DNA of 5,441 nucleotides from Microcaldota archaeon (GCA_003660965.1 QMVF01000060.1:1-5441), one strand, 5' to 3'; positions 1 through 5,263 are shown, counted from the first letter of the stretch. The notes: a model not told the origin generated them from the sequence alone. Numbers and translations are program-made.

Positions 1-23
1 GTAGGTGGTGGTTCGGTAGATGA
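1..23 (+). CDS. 3' end of an upstream gene (partial)
   Basis: In the frame that starts at base 3 the last codons read RWWFGR and end in TGA at 21-23. This stop shares an ATGA overlap with the next gene's ATG at 20, the commonest junction in tightly packed operons. Only six residues are visible, so nothing can be said of function. The other candidate frame (from base 1, ending at 42 with GGGSVDDRRAEA) would overlap the next gene by 23 bases and is less typical. The tail resembles the RWWKFW tail of the following gene, but both are written over the GGTGGTGG ribosome-binding sequence, which alone would produce W-W in this frame. Confidence 0.35.
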
Positions 24-538
24 CAGAAGAGCAGAAGCATGAAAACAAGCAAGTGCAGTACCTCCCATTCGACGTGTCTCCAGATGACAAGAAGCCCATC
101 ACAACTGACACGGAGCTAGCGAAGGACTTGATGAAGGTTGTGAGCAGGACTGCCGCAGACAAAATCATTGTAAAAGAGTTTGATGAGGACGGGAATTTTC
201 TCGGGTACAAGATTAAGGATGCTCCGAACATTTTCTATGAGATAATCAACGAGGACATGACGAAGTCCAACCTTGACCCACGGGACCTAGCGGTCGTAAG
301 AGGCCTGTGCACGATGAGCAATTACACCCAAGCCATATCGAAACAGCTTAATGTCGACCTTTCTGCCTCGCAGAAGTTTCTGGCTGACACGCTCGTGTCA
401 TTCTTGAACTCTAGCAGGGGAAAGGGCGGCTGGAACGCTTGGCTGAGTAAGACTGACAAGACGATTTCACAAACTACTATGGAGCAGATAGCTCAACAAA
501 TCGGAGAAACGAAAAAGAGGTGGTGGAAGTTTTGGTAG
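20..538 (+). CDS. Uncharacterised 172-aa soluble protein, first full gene of the ATPase operon
   Basis: I do not recognise this family. The ATG at 20 follows AGGTGGTGG at 3-11, and an in-frame TAG sits directly before it, so the start is well fixed. The N-terminal 30 residues are charged and probably disordered. Residues 47-69 look like a beta hairpin (DKIIVKEF then GYKIKD around a DEDGN turn). Residues 82-130 look helical, followed by a Gly-rich SRGKGG at 132-137. The chain ends in KKRWWKFW, a basic-aromatic tail that could sit at a membrane surface, although it is encoded over the next gene's ribosome-binding site. There is no signal peptide or membrane span. The next gene begins inside its 3' end. 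From context it probably works with the downstream two-span membrane protein and ATPase; that is inference only. Confidence 0.85.
   Translation: MTEEQKHENKQVQYLPFDVSPDDKKPITTDTELAKDLMKVVSRTAADKIIVKEFDEDGNFLGYKIKDAPNIFYEIINEDMTKSNLDPRDLAVVRGLCTMSNYTQAISKQLNVDLSASQKFLADTLVSFLNSSRGKGGWNAWLSKTDKTISQTTMEQIAQQIGETKKRWWKFW
517..522 (+). promoter_or_regulatory. Ribosome-binding site that decides the start of the two-span membrane protein
   Basis: GAGGTG at 517-522, continued as GTGG, matches the archaeal Shine-Dalgarno GGAGGTG. It lies inside the end of the previous gene. The GTG codons at 520 and 523 overlap this signal and so cannot use it, while the TTG at 532 lies 9 bases downstream. This favours TTG 532 as the start. 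Confidence 0.55.
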
Positions 539-1119
539 CTGGAGAAGAAGCGGCGATAAACTGGCTATTCTGGTGGCTGTTCGTTGGAATAGTTGCAACG
601 GTCCAGGCAATAGTGTTCATAGTCGTGTTCTGGCTGATAAGGGCCGGCGGCCTGTCGAAGCTCTTGTGGTTTCGGTTGCGTGGCGGTAGCCTAATAATCG
701 ACGCGGACAAGGATAATAGCATTGGCTTTGGGCTCGCAAAAGAGCCGAAAGCAGTAGAGAGGTTTGAGTTCATAGATGAGCGCGGTGAAAAGAAGATGCT
801 GCCGGTTAACACGAGTGAAGTGAAGCATCACTTGCGTGGAACGAGCAAGCCAATTCACATCTGTGTTCGCGGTCTCAATGAAAACCTTAATTTGCTGCAG
901 CAGTACAAGGCAGACAGGAGCGCTGAGCACCTGAACCAGTGGGGCACAAGCATGTTCCAAGAGGGTTTGAGTGTTGGCCGGGCAATGCGTGAAGAGGACA
1001 AGAAGTGGTTCGAGTGGGACGCTGGAACCCTGTTCAGCATCATCCAAGTTTGCCTTTCGCTTGCGATAGCTGCAATGGTTTTCATTGTTTTGAACAACCT
1101 GCAGCCTCCGACGGGATAG
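532..1119 (+). CDS. Two-span membrane protein with a cytoplasm-sized central domain
   Basis: The family is unrecognised. With the TTG start at 532 the protein has 195 residues; starting at GTG 520 would add four. A long hydrophobic segment at residues 9-36 (INWLFWWLF... to FWLI) and a second at about 166-188 (LFSIIQVCLSLAIAAMVFIV) frame a soluble domain of about 125 residues. Positive residues just after the first span (R37, K43, R48, R50) suggest that the central domain is cytoplasmic. Inside it are LIIDADKDNSIGF, a long KHHLRGTSKPIHICVRGL stretch at 98-115 and a helical region ending in EEDKKWFEWD. The first residues overlap the previous gene by 7 bases. A membrane anchor or channel partner of the operon's ATPase is plausible, as in secretion, conjugation or virion-assembly modules, but nothing in the sequence proves it. 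Confidence 0.8.
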   Translation: MVAGEEAAINWLFWWLFVGIVATVQAIVFIVVFWLIRAGGLSKLLWFRLRGGSLIIDADKDNSIGFGLAKEPKAVERFEFIDERGEKKMLPVNTSEVKHHLRGTSKPIHICVRGLNENLNLLQQYKADRSAEHLNQWGTSMFQEGLSVGRAMREEDKKWFEWDAGTLFSIIQVCLSLAIAAMVFIVLNNLQPPTG

Positions 1120-1130
1120 GGGTTGGTGTA

Positions 1131-1421
1131 ATGTCGCATCCTTATGGGAGAAAGTCGGAAGTGGTGATACACGAGACCACGCAGAAGGACTTGGTAAGGG
1201 GCACCCCGCCTCTTACCGCCCTGCGTTTCAGGGGCAGGCCTTACAAGATTGCTGAGGCTGTGGTTGATTTTTTGCTTGAGCGCAGGTACTGTGAGCCTGG
1301 TGACTTGATTCTCTGGGCGATGACGTACAGGAGGAAAAACCGCCCGAAGATGAATGGCAGAATTGTTATTGAGTTGGATACGCAGGGAGGTGTGAATGGT
1401 GTTCAAGCCGATTCCGATTGA
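1131..1421 (+). CDS. Small basic protein of 96 aa, unknown function
   Basis: I do not recognise it. The frame is open further upstream, but the first codon outside the previous gene is the ATG at 1131, 11 bases after that gene's stop, with a purine-rich GGGGTTGGTG before it, so this start is preferred. The protein is rich in Arg and Lys (RKSE, LRFRGRPYK, TYRRKNRPK). Residues 38-52 (YKIAEAVVDFLLERR) look like an amphipathic helix, and 53-66 (YCEPGDLILWAMTY) a turn and helix. Residues 76-82 (GRIVIEL) look like a closing strand. The charge and size fit a nucleic-acid-binding or adaptor protein, which is inference. There is no membrane span. Its last 26 bases overlap the next gene, whose Shine-Dalgarno lies inside it, so the two are probably translationally coupled. 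Confidence 0.75.
   Translation: MSHPYGRKSEVVIHETTQKDLVRGTPPLTALRFRGRPYKIAEAVVDFLLERRYCEPGDLILWAMTYRRKNRPKMNGRIVIELDTQGGVNGVQADSD
1386..1392 (+). promoter_or_regulatory. Ribosome-binding site of the 154-aa helical protein
   Basis: GGAGGTG sits inside the preceding coding sequence, 3 bases before the ATG at 1396 (5 bases counted from GGAGG). It is an exact match to the archaeal consensus and fixes a start that overlaps the previous gene by 26 bases. Confidence 0.7.
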
Positions 1422-1860
1422 TGAGATAAGGGCTAACAAGATGACGTTCGAGGACTTCGTAATGCGGTGCTTTGACAGGATGGATATGGTTTTACCTGAG
1501 TGTGTGAAGTCTGACAACTATAAGATAATTGACGCCAAGATAAGGCTGATTCACAGCGCAAGCAGGTTCTTCCACAAGGACAGTGATGAGTACAATGAGA
1601 AGCTTAAGAAAATTGAGGAGGCGCTGGCCAGCCATGGCACTTGGAATTATAGCTATTACAGGAAGCTTATGGAGTGGGTTGAGTTGCTTTCTGGTAAGTT
1701 TCAGAATATGAATATCATTGGGCCTGTCTCGTCTACTGTGTGGATGGGTGAGTTGGATGACCCGCGCAAGTCCACTGTTGGTGGCAAGGTCATGGATAAG
1801 AGGAAAGTGGCGGTGAAGAAGAATGCTGAAGAGACAGAAGCCAGACCACATAATCAATAA
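1396..1860 (+). CDS. Uncharacterised 154-aa helical protein upstream of the ATPase
   Basis: The family is unrecognised. The ATG at 1396 is chosen for its consensus Shine-Dalgarno. Residues 17-99 are predicted by eye to be almost entirely helical: EDFVMRCFDRMDMVL, a helix around DAKIRLIHSASRFFHKD, a charged helix (EYNEKLKKIEEAL at 65-77) and YYRKLMEWVELLSGKF. A short hydrophobic stretch follows (MNIIGPVSSTVWMG, 105-118), and then a charged tail rich in Lys, Arg and Glu (DKRKVAVKKNAEETEAR). There is no signal peptide or true membrane span. The 3' end overlaps the ATPase gene by 38 bases, and the ATPase's ribosome-binding site lies within it. The unusually long overlap implies co-translation, so a dedicated partner or loader of the ATPase is a fair guess, without direct evidence. 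Confidence 0.82.
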   Translation: MVFKPIPIDEIRANKMTFEDFVMRCFDRMDMVLPECVKSDNYKIIDAKIRLIHSASRFFHKDSDEYNEKLKKIEEALASHGTWNYSYYRKLMEWVELLSGKFQNMNIIGPVSSTVWMGELDDPRKSTVGGKVMDKRKVAVKKNAEETEARPHNQ

Positions 1861-2770
1861 CCCTGTGTATTCAACAATCTGGACTGATGTCTATGAGAAG
1901 GACTTGGATGCGCTTATAGCTGTCTGTGGTCGGCGTGGGCACTGCAAGTCCGGAAGCGCTTTGATGTTTGGCTGGATGTTTGACCTTGACACGAACTGGG
2001 AGAGGCGTTTTGACGCTGGTCATGTTTTTTTCAGGGCTTCTGAGTTTGTTGAGGAGATTCGGAAGAAGCACCCGATTGGAACAGTGTTCGTGTGGGATGA
2101 GGTTGGCGTTGAGAATGATTCCCGGTCTTGGTATTCGCTGAAGAACAAGATGATTAAGTATGTGATGGAGACTTATCGTGACAAGAATTATGTGGTTCTT
2201 GTTACTGCCCCGACTTTGAAGAGTATTGATATTGCGACCCAGCGTTTGCTGACTGGCTATTTGGAGATGAAGGGGAAGATTGGTGATGGGAGCATGGCGA
2301 TTGGGAAGTTTGAGCACGTGCAGGTGAATCCTAAGAGTGGGAAGGCTTATTTTAAGCAGGCTAGGTATTGGGCGGAGGGAAAGTTTTATCGGGGCGAGAA
2401 GGTTGTTTTCCCGAGGCCTCCGGAGGGGCTTGAGTTGGCTTACAAGCTTAAGAAGAAGGAGTACCAGCGGAACTTGTACAAGAACATTTCCAACGAGATT
2501 GAGTTCATGTCTGAGGTGTTGAGTAGGGCCGGGATAGCTCCGAAGCGGGAGGAAACGTATAGCCTAAATGACATTGTGAAGATTGCTTTGGATGCGCCGC
2601 AGAAGTTTTTGAAGGATGGTAAGAGGTTTTCTTCCATTCTGATTGAGTCTGAGCTTGGTATTTCTGAAAGGCTGTCTGTGAGGGCTGCGAGGCTGCTTAA
2701 CATGAAGTATGCGCGTAATCTTTCTCCTCAACCAAGTTATGTAGATACGGGACAGGTGGCTTCTACATAA
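1823..2770 (+). CDS. P-loop ATPase, Zot/FtsK-HerA-like DNA translocation or packaging type
   Basis: This is a 315-aa NTPase. Walker A is GRRGHCKS at residues 36-43 (K42, S43), and Walker B is TVFVWDE at 87-93 (D92, E93). A hydrophobic strand ending in VVLVTAP (124-130) matches the polar sensor strand of these enzymes, and R141 in IDIATQRLL is a candidate arginine finger. The layout recalls the small Zot-like and FtsK-HerA-like ATPases found in archaeal plasmids and viruses, which move DNA or proteins across membranes or into virions. Residues 248-296 (NDIVKIALDAPQKF, then ILIESELGISERL) look like a winged-helix-type DNA-binding domain. GGTG at 1812-1815, 7 bases before the ATG, fixes the start, 38 bases inside the previous gene. 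It is the last gene of the operon. The superfamily is well supported; the substrate is not visible. Confidence 0.88.
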   Translation: MLKRQKPDHIINNPVYSTIWTDVYEKDLDALIAVCGRRGHCKSGSALMFGWMFDLDTNWERRFDAGHVFFRASEFVEEIRKKHPIGTVFVWDEVGVENDSRSWYSLKNKMIKYVMETYRDKNYVVLVTAPTLKSIDIATQRLLTGYLEMKGKIGDGSMAIGKFEHVQVNPKSGKAYFKQARYWAEGKFYRGEKVVFPRPPEGLELAYKLKKKEYQRNLYKNISNEIEFMSEVLSRAGIAPKREETYSLNDIVKIALDAPQKFLKDGKRFSSILIESELGISERLSVRAARLLNMKYARNLSPQPSYVDTGQVAST

Positions 2771-2780
2771 CAACAGGGGG

Positions 2781-2802
2781 TTGGTTTTGCACTTTTAACC
2801 AA
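2781..2802. repeat. Short inverted repeat between the ATPase operon and the integrase
   Basis: TTGGTT at 2781-2786 and AACCAA at 2797-2802 form a perfect 6-base inverted repeat with a 10-base T-rich spacer. It lies just after the ATPase stop and directly before the putative BRE/TATA element. It could be an operator for the integrase promoter, a recombinase site arm, or part of a T-rich terminator for the operon. Six bases is short enough to be chance. Confidence 0.3.
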
Positions 2803-2820
2803 AAGCGAACAATTATATAG
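2801..2820 (+). promoter_or_regulatory. Archaeal BRE/TATA promoter of the integrase unit
   Basis: The purine-rich aaaagcgaac (2801-2810) followed by aattatatag (2811-2820) fits an archaeal BRE plus TATA box. Transcription would be expected about 25 bases further on, near 2840-2845, giving a leader of about 20 bases that includes GGAG at 2845-2848. This is the only clear TATA-like element in a non-coding gap on the plus strand, so the integrase and the small gene behind it are probably transcribed separately from the upstream operon. Confidence 0.6.
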
Positions 2821-2862
2821 GTGTTTGATACATAAGTCTAACACGGAGTTGTTGATTACTGT

Positions 2863-3465
2863 ATGCAAGAGCTAATGCCATACCACGAGCTGAAAAAAAG
2901 GCTGCTCGCCATCCCAGACCGCAAGCATCAGGCGCTGCTGTGCACAATCTACGCTGCAATGGCCAGGGTGGGTGAAATAGTGCGCGGAAGGTACACGCCA
3001 ACACAGCCGCTCCAGGCGCAGGCAATTAAAAGCTTTGCAAACAAAATAGAGATTCATGTTCACTCTGAAAAGACTGATATTCCTAGGAAAGTGCCTATAT
3101 TCAGGAACAGGGAGCAATGGCTCGCAGCAACAATTGAGGGGCACGCAAAAGCGGTTGGGCAGGGCCCGCTGTTCCCCTATTCAACGCGGTGGGCTGAAAA
3201 CGTTTTCTCGCGGTGGTTCCCGGAGTTCAAAAGCAGGAGGGCTGGGAATGTTGACGGGAGCAAGCATACTATTCATTGGCTTAGGGGATGGCGGTACTCG
3301 CATTACAGGCGCGGTGATGTTACAGGCAGGCCGGTTGAGTCCAAGGTTGCTTCGCTGCTTGGGGGCTGGGTTTCCTCTGCCACGCCAGAGCGTTACTACG
3401 ATTTTACGAAGATTGAGGATTTTGAGGTAGAGCTGGAGAACGAGCCCGAGGAGGTGGAAGCGTGA
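2863..3465 (+). CDS. Tyrosine recombinase/integrase, catalytic domain only
   Basis: The 200-aa protein carries the full tyrosine recombinase signature: R35 in MARVGEIV, K70 in HSEKTD (the beta-hairpin lysine), H138-x-x-R141 in IHWLRGWRYSHY, W169 in LLGGWVSSATPE (the His/Trp position) and nucleophile Y178 or Y179 in ERYYDF. Catalysis would be strand cleavage through a 3'-phosphotyrosine and exchange between two attachment sites. Typical integrases are 300-400 aa with an N-terminal SAM-like core-binding domain. Here only about 34 residues precede the first catalytic Arg, and an in-frame stop at 2839-2841 shows that no longer form is encoded. A weak GGAG at 2845 precedes the ATG; the ATG at 2875 is an alternative. 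The acidic tail (EVELENEPEEVE) is encoded over the next gene's ribosome-binding site. It most likely integrates or excises the adjacent element. No attachment site or tRNA was found here. Confidence 0.92.
   Translation: MQELMPYHELKKRLLAIPDRKHQALLCTIYAAMARVGEIVRGRYTPTQPLQAQAIKSFANKIEIHVHSEKTDIPRKVPIFRNREQWLAATIEGHAKAVGQGPLFPYSTRWAENVFSRWFPEFKSRRAGNVDGSKHTIHWLRGWRYSHYRRGDVTGRPVESKVASLLGGWVSSATPERYYDFTKIEDFEVELENEPEEVEA
3450..3456 (+). promoter_or_regulatory. Ribosome-binding site of the 48-aa membrane peptide
   Basis: A perfect GGAGGTG inside the end of the integrase gene lies 5 bases before a GTG at 3462. It is the main evidence that the small gene behind the integrase is translated. Confidence 0.65.
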
Positions 3466-3608
3466 TTGGCTTGCCTTTTCTTGCAGCGCAGACTGAAACG
3501 ATTGGACGGTATGTTGGCCCGCTTGCTATTGCTGGGTTGACGCTGGCTGCCGTCGCAATATACTTGTTTGTTAGGCTTGTCCTGCCTATGCTTGGTGGGG
3601 GGAAGTAG
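3462..3608 (+). CDS. 48-aa single-span membrane protein coupled to the integrase
   Basis: This short gene starts at GTG 3462, sharing GTGA with the integrase stop, behind a perfect Shine-Dalgarno. It encodes a short N-terminal segment (MIGLPFLAAQTETIGRY), one strongly hydrophobic stretch at about residues 20-44 (GPLAIAGLTLAA then VAIYLFVRLVLPM) and a GGGK end. No catalytic motif is present. Small one-span proteins of this kind occur as holin-like proteins, toxins, secretion accessories and as coat proteins of membrane-extruded viruses; the sequence does not choose between them. Its last 23 bases overlap the 3' end of the opposite-strand membrane protein gene. Translational coupling to the recombinase suggests that it belongs to the mobile element. 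Confidence comes from the start signals rather than from homology. Confidence 0.65.
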   Translation: MIGLPFLAAQTETIGRYVGPLAIAGLTLAAVAIYLFVRLVLPMLGGGK

Positions 3609-4793
3609 GGCAATCGTATAGCCTTAGGCCCCTTGAGCCTGGTTCAACCGCCATGGCTTTGCACCCGCTAGGTGGCTTTCTTGTTAGTACGAGGCACGGG
3701 CCAGGGCAGTCGAAGTGTGATGTCCCGCCTGCCTTGTTTCTTGGGTTTCCGCCGTAGTATTCTATCATGTGGCCTGTGCTCCAGTCGTTGTAGATTGTTT
3801 CGCCTTGTGCTTCCATGACTGCTGCTTTCACAATGCTCACATCGGCTTGTGTTGGGTCGTAGAGTGTTGCCACGACTATTGGGGAGAAGGCGAGCATTCC
3901 TGCCAGGACTCCGTAGGCAAGCGGCTTCAGCCATTTGAATTCTTGTATTCCTGTGGCAAGGCTTGCTGCTAGCACTGGTGATAGGAGGGCGGTGAATTTT
4001 GGGTTGGTGAATGCAAGGGCTCCGAAAAACACTGCTAATGGCAAGAGTTTACGCGCTTTTTTTGAAAAGAATCCATATATTCCCAGCATCAGGCCGCCTT
4101 GGAATGCAATTCCGCCGCCGAGCCAGGCTGACTCGTTTGCGCTGCTTGGAGCCAGCCTGCTTAGAAGGAACAGTGCTTTGCTTGGGAAAGCGGCTGCAGC
4201 AGCAACCACTGGGAAAACCAATGGAAGCATGTATGGGATGAAGGCGATGAAGTAGATTGCGCTGCCTGGCCAGATGAGGGTTGCTGTTGAGGCAAGTGCA
4301 AGCGCTGCTGCCTTGTTTTTCCAGCCTTTTTCGAGCACGAATGAGAGCGACAGGAAGAGGAGCGGGTATGCGAATGCCTCTGTCTCGAATTTCAGGAACT
4401 CGAGCAGGAATGGCGCGGACAAAAAAACTAGGAAACCCGCTTTCCAACCGTTTTTCTGGCAAATGAGGTGCCCCAAGCGTGCCGTTGAGAGGCTTGCAGC
4501 GAAGAGGCACAAGAATAATGCGACCTTCACCCACAGAAACGATGCTTCGTTGATTGAAAGTGAAGATAAGTAGTGGTAAGAGTCAAGTCCTATGACTCTT
4601 TGTGTTGTGAAGTATGGGGTGAAGGCCGCGAGGCTGGCTAAAAGCAGGGCGGCAAACCGCTTCCATGAAAGCGACCCCTGCTTGCCTTCACTTTTCCCCT
4701 TTTTTTCTAGCAGCGTCCCAGCCGCCTTCCGCCTTTTTTCCTGCTTGGCCTCCAGCTCCTTTGCCTCGGGCCACGCCCGTTCCTATTGGGCAT
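3586..4793 (-). CDS. STT3-like GT-C polytopic membrane protein, frameshifted near its start
   Basis: After a Lys/Arg-rich cytoplasmic segment of about 45 residues come roughly nine or ten membrane spans. The first outer loop has IGLDSYHYL (D71 in restored numbering) and the C-terminal outer segment has NDWSTGHMIEYYGGNP (from residue 336). These resemble the first-loop acidic motif and the WWDYG-type motif of STT3/AglB oligosaccharyltransferases and related GT-C lipid-linked glycosyltransferases. This is a motif comparison by eye, so family membership is inferred. The frame is open from 4782 down to TAG at 3586, but its first normal start is GTG 4530, which would remove the first span and the D71 loop. 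A perfect GGAGGTG (4805-4811) and ATG at 4793 lie one base out of frame. One added base around 4776-4782 would give a 402-aa protein beginning MPNR. It is either a sequencing error or a decayed gene. Confidence 0.78.
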
Positions 4794-4804
4794 CCTGAAA
4801 ACAA

Positions 4805-4811
4805 CACCTCC
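4805..4811 (-). promoter_or_regulatory. Ribosome-binding site of the STT3-like gene
   Basis: GGAGGTG on the minus strand stands 11 bases before the ATG at 4793. It marks the ancestral start of the membrane protein even though the present frame is shifted. A TATA-like GTAAAAAGG a few bases upstream is too weak to call. Confidence 0.55.
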
Positions 4812-4852
4812 CTTTCCTTTTTACTCTTCTTCTCAAGCCATCCATCACACAC

Positions 4853-4867
4853 AAAACCAAGAAAAAA
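4853..4867 (-). terminator. T-rich terminator after the small basic genes
   Basis: On the minus strand, four bases after the stop of the 81-aa gene, the sequence reads TTTTTTCTTGGTTTT. Archaeal transcription commonly ends in such T-runs without a hairpin. It would separate the three small genes from the STT3-like gene. Confidence 0.5.
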
Positions 4868-4870
4868 CAC

Positions 4871-5116
4871 CTAAAGCCTTCTGAAGAAGTACCTTGCATC
4901 CGCCTTGGCCTTCAACCTAGTCGGCTTGTCCTTGGTCACGTTAGCAAGAGCCTGCAAAGCCCTCCCAGCGCTGCGCCTTCTCCTCTGCAGCGACCAAGAC
5001 TTCGGCCTGCTTGACAGCGCGGCCCTGCGCCTTGCGTCAGCAGACTTGCTTTTGCTCCAGCCTCCAAGCGTATTCGGCGGCCTAGCCGTCACAGCCTTCC
5101 TAAACCACTTCGCCAT
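4871..5116 (-). CDS. 81-aa highly basic protein, unknown function
   Basis: I do not recognise the family. The ATG at 5116 is preferred over the GTG at 5128 because the GTG is itself part of the GGAGGTG signal at 5126-5132, which then stands 9 bases before the ATG. The protein begins MAKWFRKAVTARPPNT and then has a Lys/Arg-rich core with RRRAALSSRPKSWSLQRRRR, followed by SAGRALQALANVTKDK and KAKADARYFFRRL, both likely helical. The net charge is very high, there is no membrane span, and the size fits a nucleic-acid-binding protein, possibly ribosome- or chromatin-associated. It is the last of three small minus-strand genes, 26 bases after the previous one, and ends just before a T-rich terminator. 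The well-formed motif blocks suggest a conserved family rather than a chance frame. Confidence 0.75.
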   Translation of the reverse strand: MAKWFRKAVTARPPNTLGGWSKSKSADARRRAALSSRPKSWSLQRRRRSAGRALQALANVTKDKPTRLKAKADARYFFRRL

Positions 5117-5125
5117 AACTCTTTT

Positions 5126-5132
5126 CACCTCC
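5126..5132 (-). promoter_or_regulatory. Ribosome-binding site of the 81-aa basic protein
   Basis: GGAGGTG on the minus strand is 9 bases from the ATG at 5116 and rules out the overlapping GTG at 5128 as the start. Confidence 0.6.
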
Positions 5133-5142
5133 CTTTCTTTTT

Positions 5143-5259
5143 TTACAAGCGCTTCAAGCGCTTTCTCCAGTAGTTCTTGAGCTGCGGCGGCGTCCTCGGA
5201 TTCGCCAACAGCTTCCTGATTCGCTCCTTGGTCATCCTCGGAGCCTTCCTCTTCGCCAT
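5143..5259 (-). CDS. 38-aa basic peptide gene
   Basis: This short gene has an ATG at 5259, 5 bases after a perfect GGAGGTG, and ends at TAA 5143-5145. The product starts MAKRKAPRMTKERIRKLLAN, continues PRTPPQLKNYWRKRLKRL, and contains at least 15 Lys/Arg residues. A short amphipathic helix (TKERIRKLLAN) and a Pro-rich turn (PRTPPQL) precede a second basic helix, so it could bind RNA or DNA. I do not know the family. It follows the upstream gene by an overlapping Shine-Dalgarno and stop, and precedes the 81-aa gene by 26 bases, in the manner of an operon. The last codons contain two direct copies of AAGCGCTTG (K-R-L twice). The start signals are strong, so I think it is translated despite its size. 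Confidence 0.65.
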   Translation of the reverse strand: MAKRKAPRMTKERIRKLLANPRTPPQLKNYWRKRLKRL

Positions 5260-5263
5260 GCCT

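Noticed and set aside
477..812. Open frame on the minus strand opposite the two-span membrane protein
   Set aside because: It lies fully antisense to better supported genes, has no ribosome-binding site, and reads as low-complexity Ser/Pro-rich sequence.
1006..1020. ggttcgagtggg, which resembles a tRNA T arm
   Set aside because: It is coding sequence (KWFEWD) in the two-span protein and has no matching cloverleaf.
855..1517. Long minus-strand open frame of 220 codons across three plus-strand genes
   Set aside because: It crosses gene junctions of a clear operon and shows no motifs or start signal. It is the antisense shadow of plus-strand codon use.
3056..3430. Second plus-strand frame of 124 codons inside the integrase
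   Set aside because: The integrase frame carries all catalytic residues; this one is Gly/Arg-rich and has no ribosome-binding site.
3638..3651. tRNA T-loop-like ggttcaacc sequence near the integrase
   Set aside because: It lies within the conserved C-terminal coding of the membrane protein, and no acceptor, D or anticodon arms can be assembled around it.
4688..4870. Minus-strand frame of 60 codons covering the STT3-like start region
   Set aside because: It runs through the terminator, the Shine-Dalgarno and the leader of the membrane protein. Its own GTG start follows a stop by a few bases without a ribosome-binding site. It could only matter if it took part in frameshifting.
5147..5164. 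Two adjacent AAGCGCTT palindromes (aagcgcttcaagcgctt)
   Set aside because: They are explained by the repeated K-R-L codons at the end of the 38-aa gene; a one-base gap cannot form a useful hairpin.
4905..5180. Plus-strand frame of 91 codons opposite the 81-aa basic gene
   Set aside because: It looks like a Leu/Ser-rich hydrophobic protein only because it is the complement of Lys/Arg-rich coding. It has no ribosome-binding site.
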